Source of the DNA: Apoda limacodes
Lineage: Eukaryota; Arthropoda; Insecta; Lepidoptera; Limacodidae
Direction: 5' to 3'
NCBI GenBank assembly: GCA_946406115.1
Contig: OX291544.1
Location: 4,650,001-4,714,000, forward strand
Length of the DNA stretch: 64,000 nucleotides
Shown here: one piece after another, positions 55,276 through 64,000 of the stretch
How the letters are laid out: each line of letters starts with the position of its first letter
Position numbering within the stretch: position 1 is the stretch's first letter
The notes under the pieces: model-generated
What the model was told of the DNA's origin: nothing
What the model saw: only the letters and a program-made list of their open reading frames with translations
The model's database searches: none
Program-made: the position numbers and the translations under genes

Positions 55276-56483
55276 AACATACATTTTTTATATTTTACTT
55301 TGTGGTATCAGGTAACTTAAGCCCTCAAAGATTTTTGTAAAAGTGTTACATTCAATATACAAAAATATAGCCTCACAAAAACCTACAAGAATGAAGATTT
55401 ATAAATATGCTCAAATTTCAACAATAATGAAGCAAACTGAAACCCAAGAACACTGCTATTGTTGCCGCTTTAAAGGATTCAATTTTAATGTATGGCGCCT
55501 TCGAGAACGATCTATAAATAAGTTACGCTGTCGTCGGACCGATTTTGTATTAGATTTAGACAAGCTCTTGTCCCTTTTATCAGCTTCTTTCAGGTTTTTT
55601 AATGTTTTATTCAACACAGGGCAACGGAGTATTTATTAAGTTTAAATTTTAAAGTTATGAGACTAAAATTATAAAAAAAACATATAGTATTTTGTATCAA
55701 ATGAAACCACATGGTAGGTATCATATTTTTGCGAACTTCTTTTGACAGTTTGGAAAAAAACTACCACCGTTAGTCCTCTACAATTATTGTAACACGAAAA
55801 AATTTGTAGTTGCAAGAATTTCTTACTAAAGTTTATTTGATTACCTGTATCATTATTATCCTCGTTATCACCATGATGATAATCTCAGGCACAAGGCGTT
55901 TACTGTTACATAGAAGACCTTCTCTGCAACCAGTGCTTTTCTACAGTTCTGTTCTAATTAGGTGATCTAACTACCTAGCTACGGGATACCCGCCTCGCTA
56001 CATCTTCCAACCTGTAGTCGCCACTTTAGTGCCTTTCTTTTCACCTTGTAACCTTCTGACCATTCTTACTTCAGCTAGCTTACTTTTCGGTGATTTTAGT
56101 TTTTTGGTGGATTTTGCGAAAAGAAAAACCTAACTTCTAGCACCTAGTAGCGCAAAATACTAATAATATTATGTTCGGAAAAGAATATTATAATGTCTCA
56201 CCTGTTCGGATCGGTTGCGAGTTGAGCATTCATTCTTTTCTTACTCTGTGCGTGCACGTGCTCAGTCGCTAAGAATCTTATAGGAGGTGTGACCCTCCGT
56301 CGAGCAAATTGTATAAGTCGCGCGGAAATCGTTGCAGTTTTATTTTCGAATATATAATAATTCAACAATACATAATGAGTTGTCGTTTTGAGTAAAACAA
56401 TGAACACACTACATAAATATAAACAAACACTACATACAATTTAACAGAATACCTTTATTCATGACCGGCTTAAACCAATTGTA
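55276..56483. other. Non-coding stretch, no confirmed gene
   Basis: A 98-residue plus frame at 55343-55639 has no recognisable domain. A CpG-bearing patch near 56205-56340 shares the word GTTCGGA and a TCAGTCGCT motif with the region near 20240-20330, perhaps two fragments of one repeat. Otherwise AT-rich. Confidence 0.35.
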
Positions 56484-56545
56484 AGTACCAATTTTCTTTA
56501 CATATGAAATTGATGTTTTATAGAACTGGCCACCTTGATTTAAAA
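56484..56545 (+). mobile_element. mariner terminal fragment
   Basis: GTACCAATTTTCTTTACATA followed by TGAAATTGATGTTTTATAGA has the form of a mariner inverted end. The second half, GAAATTGATGTTTTATA, is identical to the end of the mariner relic at 58951. No transposase follows. A minisatellite starts 40 bases on. Confidence 0.6.
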
Positions 56546-56585
56546 AAAAAAACCGGCATTTGGTAAAGAATTCCAAATTTAAATT

Positions 56586-57076
56586 AGTGATATAACCATT
56601 TTAAACTAAGTCAGAGTTAGCTGCAGACTTCGCTGTGAGTGATATAACCATTTTAAACTAAGTCAGAGTTAGCTGCAGACTTCGCTGTGAGTGATATAAC
56701 CATTTTAAACTAAGTCAGAGTTAGCTGCAGACTTCGCTGTGAGTGATATAACCATTTTAAACTAAGTCAGAGTTAGCTGCAGACTTCGCTGTGAGTGATA
56801 TAACCATTTTAAACTAAGTCAGAGTTAGCTGCAGACTTCGCTGTGAGTGATATAACCATTTAAAACTAAGTCAGAGTTAGCTGCAGACTTCGCTGTGAGT
56901 GATATAACCATTTTAAACTAAGTCAGAGTTAGCTGCAGACTTCGCTGTGAGTGATAAAACCATTTTAAACTAAGTCAGAGTTAGCTGCAGACTTCGCTGT
57001 GAGTGATATAACCATTTTAAACTAAGTCAGAGTTAGCTGCAGACTTCGCTGTGAGTGATATAACCATTTTAAATCA
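56586..57076 (+). repeat. 52-base minisatellite, nine full units
   Basis: AGTGATATAACC starts units at 56586, 56638, 56690, 56742, 56794, 56846, 56898, 56950 and 57002, with a partial tenth at 57054. Every step is exactly 52. Units are almost identical (single changes near 56860 and 56955) and carry TTAGCTGCAGACTTCGC. The homogeneity implies recent expansion or ongoing exchange. Confidence 0.95.
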
Positions 57077-57111
57077 TTTGAAACAAATTGGAAAAGTGAA
57101 AAAGGAACTAA

Positions 57112-57966
57112 GTGAAGCAAACCAATAAACACGCGTCGACTACTGCGTCACGTTACTCAACCGTCACAATAACGAGGGTATTAAAATGGATCCCATACAA
57201 TAACCCTAATTTGACGCCACCAGTACAGAGTCCGATGCCAATATACGAGTCATATACATTTCTTGGGTTTACCCTAGACGCCAGACTTAACTGGAAACGC
57301 CACGTCAGATCTATTTTGCATATTTTCACTCTCTTTTGTCGTACGGCATAATGCTATGGGGCAACTCGACAGACTCCAATCGAGTATTTATAATTCAAAA
57401 GAGAGCTCTTTGCACACTGGCGGGTGTTAAACCTCGTCAATCATGTAGAGGACTGTTTAAAAAATATGGCATAATGACACTATATTCTCAATATGTGTTT
57501 GACCTCAGAATGTACACTCGACGCAACATAAAAACCTGCAAACGCATTAGCGTCTCTGGCAAAGTGACTCGCCAAACTGGGCGCCTGCAACGTGTGCCAC
57601 GACGGTTGGCGCTGCTTGATAAAAAACCAGCGAGTCGTAGGTCCTGCTTACTATGAGCATCTGCCCGTCGAACTAAAAGAAAAACCCTCGGATCCGATAT
57701 TTGGTCGCCGACTGAAAGAACTGTTATTGACGAAATAACTGTATTCTGTCAAAGAATACAGTGAAAAGCTGTGATTTTTATTTTATCTATATTTTCAAAT
57801 AATTTTGATTACATTTATTTATTCGTTTTTAATTCTGACATTTCTTTATTTTTATTTTGACAATTCGTATTGAATATTGATTCAATTTATTTATTTTTTT
57901 GTTTTACATATTTGACATATTTGTTTTGAATATTATTATTCCTTATAATTTTATTTTTGTATATTG
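57112..57966 (+). pseudogene. Non-LTR retrotransposon C-terminal fragment with 3' UTR
   Basis: Two frames (57112-57351, 57336-57656) encode the region after the reverse transcriptase core. The first has YTFLGFTLDARLNWKRHV and the second YGIMLWGNST followed by RVFIIQKRALCTLAGVKPR, both typical of CR1/RTE-like C-termini. A deletion or frame change separates them near 57335, and a stop occurs at 57654-57656 before the remaining SARRTKRK-like sequence. A 3' UTR follows with an AATACAG palindrome (57730-57760) and AT-rich sequence to about 57966. The catalytic core is absent. Confidence 0.8.
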
Positions 57967-58950
57967 TAGGCCAGATCGGTTAAAGACAATGAATGAGAAA
58001 TTGACATTCGGTCCCGATAGGACGGGGCGCCTCGTGCCATACTGCGCGAGAAACAATTGATTTGTTGCACCAACGATTTTCAAAGTCAGTTGGCCAGAAA
58101 GTTCTTGCGATTTTACATAGTTAAATAAGTTTTGAAAAATCACAGGTCAGGCCGAGCCTCAGTGTACTTTGTAAGATTTAACCTCTTCTATGCAAAAATG
58201 TCTTTGAAAATTTTGCTGAAAAAACATAAGTGTAATAAGACACATGGCTGCTGTCCTCACATTTGGCTAACATTCTATTTAAAAAATAATCGCATAATGT
58301 TGCTATGTGTTAAAACGAAAATACTTCGTTTGGCAAAATAATAATGTTTCCGATGGGACACCAATTATATTTACATGTAAAATAATTGATAAGTTTAAAT
58401 CATCCATTTTCTTAAATGAAAAAGTAAAATGATAATGTTTATAAATGAATAAATTAAAATATTTAAATAATAATTAAAAAAATAATTAAACTGTCAGCAA
58501 TTTATATTAAACTAGAAAGACAATAAATCATATTATAAGATAGATGATTGTATACCTATGATGCTATATTATAAAGTTTTACACTAAATTATATGTTAAA
58601 TGTAAAAAGAGGATGGAGAGAGGTGAAGTGTAAAATGATATTATGGTAGCTTACTAAGTAATATAAGTATTAAGTAAAAACGCAAACAATGTAAATTAAG
58701 GTGCAATGCAGTTTGGATTTGGTAAAAAACATTACAAAAAATTATAAATCTGGAAAAAGAACGAAGGGCGTACGTATTTCAGCTAAAGATTTGTCTCCGC
58801 TGACCTTCAGAAAGAATAAGTTTACAAAAAAACGGCGAGGACTACAATAAAGTTTTATGTACATAATACTAAATTAATAACATATAAAATTTAATAACAA
58901 TATAATAACATAATTATACACATACATTTAAATACGAATACAATAATTAC
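57967..58950. other. Non-coding stretch, no gene recognised
   Basis: A GC-containing patch near 57970-58110 has no recognisable content, and the 66-residue minus frame there is unsupported. The rest is very AT-rich. Confidence 0.4.
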
Positions 58951-59460
58951 ATTAGGTCCTTCCATACGAAATTGATGTTTTATATGGAAAAAGCAAAACT
59001 TTTTATAGAGAGTTCATTGATTCCTTTGTTAAAAAAATAAAGGGAGCGAGAATCAACAGAATCTTTAAAGGTGTTTTGAACTGCCTCATCTGAATTTTTT
59101 TTTAAAAATTATCCGGATTCCGAAAAAAGTGGTAATCAGTTAGAGCAAGGTCCGGGGAGTATTGTGGGTGGCGAAGACATTTCAATCCTAGCTCCTCGAG
59201 TTTCGCCACCGTCTGTTATACCAGCAGTCCTGAACCAGCAGTAGGCTAGATCGGTTGACCAATATCGGCTGTTTAACGGCTAGCTTTTCCATCATGGTTT
59301 ATAATTACCCCCGTAATCGTCTGACCAGATCTTACGAAGCTGTATTAGATGACACCAACGCTGGTCCGGCAGCCACTAACAAGTACCTATTTTTGAGTCA
59401 ACTTTCGCTTGGGGCAGGATTTAACCGGTTCTCCTGGATTTAACTACTGTGATGAGCGTT
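58951..59460 (-). pseudogene. mariner transposase pseudogene, 3' half with one inverted end
   Basis: On the minus strand broken frames spell mariner transposase blocks. GEPVKSCPKRKLTQK lies near 59440-59395, a GQTITG block near 59305, and KLEELGLKCLRHPQYSPDLA near 59200-59145. The last contains the final catalytic aspartate of the D34D triad and is followed by TDYHFFRNPDNF. Several stops and frame changes interrupt it. The end at 58951, TTAGGTCCTTCCATACGAAA, is the 3' inverted terminus. The 5' half is missing beyond about 59460. Confidence 0.88.
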
Positions 59461-59550
59461 TCCGATTATTGTACGTATGTATGTCATTTATTTCTTTTTA
59501 AAAATTACATTATGTCTTAAAAAATATACATAATAAATTCAAAAAAAAGA

Positions 59551-59890
59551 TCGTCAAATACAAAAATAAAATTATAAGGAATAATAATATTCAAAACAAA
59601 TATGTCAAAAATGTAAAACAAAAAAATAAATAAATTGAATCAATATTCAATACGATTTGTCAAAATAAAAATAAAGAAATGTCAGAATTAAAAACGAATA
59701 AATAAATGTAATCAAAATTATTTGAAAATATAGATAAAATAAAAATCACAGCTTTTCACTGTATTCTTTGACAGAATACAGTGATTTCGTCAATAAAAGT
59801 TCTTTCAGTCTGCGACCAAATATCGGATCCGAGGGTTTTTCTTTTAGTTCGACGGGCAGATGCTCATAGTAAGCAGGACCTACGACTTTT
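59551..59890 (-). mobile_element. 5'-truncated LINE 3' end, inverted relative to 57.6-58.0 kb
   Basis: About 330 bases are the near-exact reverse complement of 57636-57962. They include the GGATCCGATATTTGGTCG block, the AATACAG palindrome and the AT-rich 3' UTR. The coding remnant begins only at the ARRTKRK-like end, so this is a severely truncated copy of the same family inserted in the other orientation. Confidence 0.9.
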
Positions 59891-60990
59891 TAAATTTTCA
59901 TATCAATCTTACGATTGTCATTTGATTTTAGGATTTGGTGCACTTTGCCGATCAAACATTGTTCGCACTCAAGAGTTGTCTTAGCTTAATTTTCCCCATA
60001 TTTGTGGTGTGTTTTATCAATATTAACTCGTTGTTCTATCGTATACCGTTCCATAATTATCAATCGAAATAACACCAGGTAACAAAATATACACAGTACT
60101 GAGCTAACATATATATAATAACAAATATTAAATTTTTTTCCCAGCAAACAGAATCAAAAGACAAATGTGGCCAGTATCAAAATGTGCATTTCTGGTTCTT
60201 GGTGACTCACTTTATAAACTAATTTATACGACTTCATCGCGACTGTTTATGGTTTTACCTACATAAATATCGGAATTGTCATACAAATAACATCCCCTAT
60301 TTTGCCTTCTAGGGGTGATTTTGTTAAAAACGGTAATTCACGTCAATTAAAAGGCTTATTACTTATTGTTATGCATTTCGTTGCAAAAATGATGGATTTC
60401 TATATAAACTAGCAATAACCATTATACCCACTTAGGAGATAAATTTTGTAAAATCCTAACTTAGTACTTGCGTTCGTCATAACAGGAAGCTGTGTACAAA
60501 ATTGTAAGTCCCTAGATCACACAGTCTAATCCCATAAGCTTAGGCTGTGCTTTGATATATCAGTCAGCCAGTAGTCAGTCAGTTAACTGTTTTATATATT
60601 CATACTCTGTATGGAAATTATGTATCTGAACAGAAATATTTGGACCTATTTTGCATTGACTAGTGTTCATCCCTCATACTAAACAAGACCCTCTCCCTTA
60701 GAGGGCAATGATTTCAGTTTAATATATCTTTGAATACCCCTGCAATCTCGTGCAAGGGAACTTGAAACGGGGATTAACCGTAGGGTTGCCAACATCAACG
60801 AACGTAAAAGTAAAAATTACTGTTTAGTGATAGCTGACAATGATAGAGTGTAGAATTTTGCTTACTTACATACGTCGGTTTGCTTTTAGGCACAGTATCG
60901 ATAGGTATATGCCATTTATTGAAACTTTCTTAAAAAAAACAACAGTCAAACACCTAATTGACAAAACTTTTAAAATATAGCTTTTTATTT
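59891..60990. other. Non-coding stretch, no gene recognised
   Basis: AT-rich, with short repeats of CAGTCAG near 60563-60583. No supported frame. Confidence 0.4.
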
Positions 60991-60994
60991 TCAT

Positions 60995-61100
60995 CATATC
61001 AGCTGCTAGATGTCAACTGCTGGATAGAGGCCTCCTATTTACTTTAAAGTAAAAGGGGTTTAAGGGTGGTCGTTCCACATTGCATTTGTCGGATTGCATC
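60995..61100. repeat. Old RTE/LINE-like repeat fragment
   Basis: CTAGATGTCAACTGCTGGAT followed by AGAGGCCTCCTATTTACTTT resembles the widespread lepidopteran phrase around GTCCACTGCTGGAC and AGGCCTCC near LINE coding ends. Heavily diverged. Confidence 0.5.
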
Positions 61101-63324
61101 TCTACATTTTTTGAATTTGAGCATATCTAATGTAATTGCAGCGTCTCTCAAACTTTTCTGACGATAGAACCCTTTTGCAACACTATAAATATTTGACGGA
61201 ACCCTAAATTAGCAGAAAATGTTTTCTGTTCGTTCTTTAATTAAAAGCAAAACAAATAACTACTTACATAACTATGCACATGACCAAATAAACCATGGGC
61301 TGTTACTCCCGCCATTTGACCCCAGCATACGTCACAAATCCAACTTATCAAATTTTTGTAAAATTTATGTAAAATTGTTAAAATAATTATGGCAGTATTT
61401 TTTTATTACACCACACCAACTCATTTAATAAAATAAAATTAAATGGTCAGTTTGCACAATTATAAAATTTGAGGACATAAAATATGCAATCGTGACGTAA
61501 GCATGAGCCACGCCCGCCATTTTATTACGGTAGTGCCGTACCTGGTTAGTATCTTTTAATACTTTGACTAAGTATTGATTTCCACTGTAACTTGATAAAA
61601 TTGTATTCATTTAATGGGAGGTTAAAAGCTGTTAACTTTTCAACCAATAATCTAAATGAATGATTAAGCGATCTAAGTATATATAATTATGGCGAAACCC
61701 TCGAAAATGCCTCGCAGAACCCCGGGGCATGGCTGGCATAGATAATTCTAAATAAATAAATCGTTTGAACCTCTTCTTCCTAAATTTAAACGTAAGTACT
61801 TATAGCAAAATTTAATTCATAAAAAATGTTTATTTCTGAACGAAACACTTCTAAATGGCTCAAAACTTACACATTGATACTAAACTATGTTTTTTCAGTT
61901 TTTTAAAGATGGTGTATATTTTAAAATATGACTACGTATTGAAAAATCATGTTATGAATGAATAACTATATTTATAACAGTATATAAAAAAAAATATTGT
62001 CATTAAAAGTTTTTCTATAAATCTTCTTCCCTCTTGATCTTTAACTTTTTGTTGGGGAGGATTGGTCGGTTGCGCTAATTGTGCGTAGCGAAATGAATTG
62101 TAGTGGGATGCGCCCGTGACGTCATGCGGGAGAATTTCTGCACGGAAGGACACAGGAAATATCCCAGCGTACGATAAGAATATGTCATTAAAATCTCAAA
62201 ACTCTGCTAATTGGAATAGTGGTACGAACTATTTCCAATAAGTTTATTGAAAATAGTTTTAATATAAAAAGAGTGTTTATAATTTTTCTCTACTAGGTAT
62301 AATGTAATGATTTCCCGATCGAAGTGGTACGTGACGACGTCTGCTTGATGTACCTATTGAAGGTTTATATTATGAATAAATTTCATTTCACTATTTAAAA
62401 ACTGTAAAAAACGATTGGGATTCTTAGTAAATTGGTTTTAATTGTGTTTTAAACTAGGAATTTGCTCCGGGAGAGTTACACTCTTGATAAGATAATTTTC
62501 TTCAACAAGTTCTTATTACTTCGTAGCTTGCCACGGTCGGACGATAAACTTAGTCGGTATTTCGGGAAGATTTAAATTTTTGAAGACCTATCTAACAACA
62601 CCCCAAACAACGTGTGTGGTCCGGTAAAATAAAAATATTTCTTAGTACTATTCTTTTCTATATGTGAATTTTTAAATATTTTTTACTTAACATCATTGAC
62701 AAAATTGGCCAAGTTCGTGTCGTTCACGAATTAAATTCCCTAGAATGAGAATCACTGCGGATATCTGAAAAACCTTTAAACCGATTTTGGTTAAAGAACA
62801 CGCAGTTTAAATTTAAGTTAGTCTCTCTAAGTTAGTTTAAAAATTAAACTTTGAAACTAACAAAATATGCGTGCGTGAAATAAAATGCATCTCTCTCAAT
62901 GTTAAATGTATGTCTTCAGTTTTGGTGGTTTACAATTTTTATCAGAATCGATAAAGTCTGCAGAATGTGATGTTAAAATGTAGATCGAGTTGCGATATGG
63001 AAATATTTTTCTTACTCCGTCAGGTGGCAACAGGGCATCCAAATTAACTGAAATTTGACACCGAGATTATTGATTATTGACAGAGATAGGTAAAGCAACG
63101 GAGACTTTTTATCTTGGAAAATTTAGAAATTAAGTTCCCGTTGGACTAACTATAACCGAATTACACTTGAACTAACTCTAGCAAAATTATTTAGTCTAGC
63201 AAAATTATTTAGTATAATTAAGGAGTTGCTGTAACAATCTCACTCCTATAACCAAATTTAGGGCTACTGGAGCCGCTAGCGAAATCTAATAAAGCTATAA
63301 AGTGATTTTTTATCGTTACATATG
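61101..63324. other. Non-coding stretch, no gene recognised
   Basis: AT-rich. Short frames at 61425-61610 and 61947-62153 are unsupported. No repeat end was recognised. Confidence 0.4.
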
Positions 63325-63655
63325 AGTAATGCTTGCCAGCCTCCTTACGTCCCCACTGCTGGGGCACTGCCTACCCTCATAAGCAAGGGTGATTTGGGCC
63401 ATAAGTCCACAGGCGGGCCCAGTGCGTATTGTGGACTTACATACGTCATTTTTTTTTCTTGGCGCATGCAGGTTTCCTCACGATGTTTTCCTTCACCGAA
63501 AAGCCAGTGGTGTGAATAAATACATCAGTGTACTTGAGAAATTAAGAAAAGAATCATTGGTACACGCCGAACCCGGGGTTCGAAACTCCGCCACTTGGGA
63601 CGTGAAGTGAAATTTAAAGTCCTCGGCCACCACCTATGAGTAATATCACGTAAAT
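63325..63655 (+). repeat. Repeat family C, plus-strand copy
   Basis: It begins CTTGCCAGCCTCCTTACGTC and carries GGTTTCCTCACGATGTTTTC, CTTCACCGAAAAGCCAGTGG and GAACCCGGGGTTCGAAACTC, which looks like a Pol III box B. It ends near CCTCGGCCACCACCTATGAG. The inverted copy at 39.3-39.5 kb shares these blocks. It may be a SINE or SINE-like element. Frames crossing it are artefacts. Confidence 0.75.
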
Positions 63656-64000
63656 ATTGGGTTAGCGCATATAAATACTTAGCTAGTACCCACGAGATTC
63701 ATATTTCCCCATCCCATACAATCTATTTCTCCATAAATTATCTATTTGAGCTATTTCGACAGTTAACTTTTAACTTTTTTAGCTAAATGCAGTTGACCAT
63801 CCACCAGCACATCCGTCTTTCTAAAATTAGTAGTAATTATTCCTCATACCAGAGTATAGCAAATAATAACATTTTAAATCACAAGAAACTCTCTCTATTA
63901 ACCGTAGCCGATTTTCTATTGAGTTCTTATTTATATAAACTATTTTCTAACTTTCCGTTGCTGTTGTTACTTAATTTCATAAAGCAAACATACTGTTTGA
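63656..64000. other. Non-coding stretch to the window end
   Basis: AT-rich, nothing recognised. Confidence 0.4.

Noticed and set aside
55343..55639. 98-residue open frame
   Set aside because: Tyrosine/arginine-mixed product without domains, no splice context, and adjacent to repeats.
56586..57076. CRISPR array
   Set aside because: Units are contiguous without unique spacers and the setting is eukaryotic. It is a minisatellite.
59255..59443. Plus-strand 62-residue frame
   Set aside because: It is the antisense of the mariner transposase relic.
63322..63610. Two overlapping plus-strand frames of 65 and 73 residues
   Set aside because: They lie within repeat family C, which has a second inverted copy at 39.3 kb and no conserved frame.

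Overview
The window is eukaryotic DNA, AT-rich and gene-poor, and it looks like an insect, most likely a moth or butterfly. Three things point there. Non-LTR retrotransposon 3' tails of lepidopteran type recur, as do piggyBac and mariner relics and a tRNA-headed SINE. A repeat opening AAAACCGGCCAAGTGC recurs. A split gene has textbook GT...AG introns. The species cannot be named from sequence alone.

The outstanding object lies at about 4.2-14.1 kb: a Maverick/Polinton element, i.e. an integrated adintovirus-like genome. It carries almost the whole expected core set. On the + strand, in order: a packaging ATPase broken by a frame change, an acidic protein of unknown function, a small fibre-like protein, an rve integrase with chromodomain, a PLA2-domain virion protein, an adenain-like protease, a penton-like protein, a 56-residue basic protein, a double-jelly-roll capsid protein and a possible exonuclease-like protein. 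A protein-primed type DNA polymerase B converges from the - strand. It lacks its 3' end, including catalytic motif C, and has no start codon. Terminal inverted repeats were not found, so the copy is probably end-truncated and immobile, although nine + strand reading frames are intact. Four adjacent gene pairs overlap by exactly ATGA, and one of these overlaps sits on each side of the 56-residue gene.

Left of the element is a dead Jockey-like non-LTR reverse transcriptase (2.0-3.8 kb, - strand). Directly right of it is the 3' part of a spliced host-like gene of unknown function (14.18-15.35 kb, - strand), with a small TA-flanked MITE in its intron.

From about 15.4 to 64 kb I see no intact gene, only intergenic or intronic DNA with dispersed elements. 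These include a tandem 205-bp duplication (18.1 kb), SINE copies (22.7, 28.3, 47.7, 55.0 kb), several MITE families, non-LTR relics (40.1-41.9, 57.1-58.0, 59.6-59.9 kb), a piggyBac transposase pseudogene split by an insertion (44.2-46.2 kb) and a mariner pseudogene (59 kb).

The most striking non-coding structure is a 3.46-kb foldback element at 50.5-54.0 kb. Its nearly identical arms carry opposed arrays of an exactly 104-bp unit, six copies on the left and nine on the right. Every unit contains the palindrome TGACAGCTGTCA or a one-base variant of it. A separate 52-bp minisatellite lies at 56.6-57.1 kb and a 29-bp amplification inside a SINE copy at 55.1 kb.
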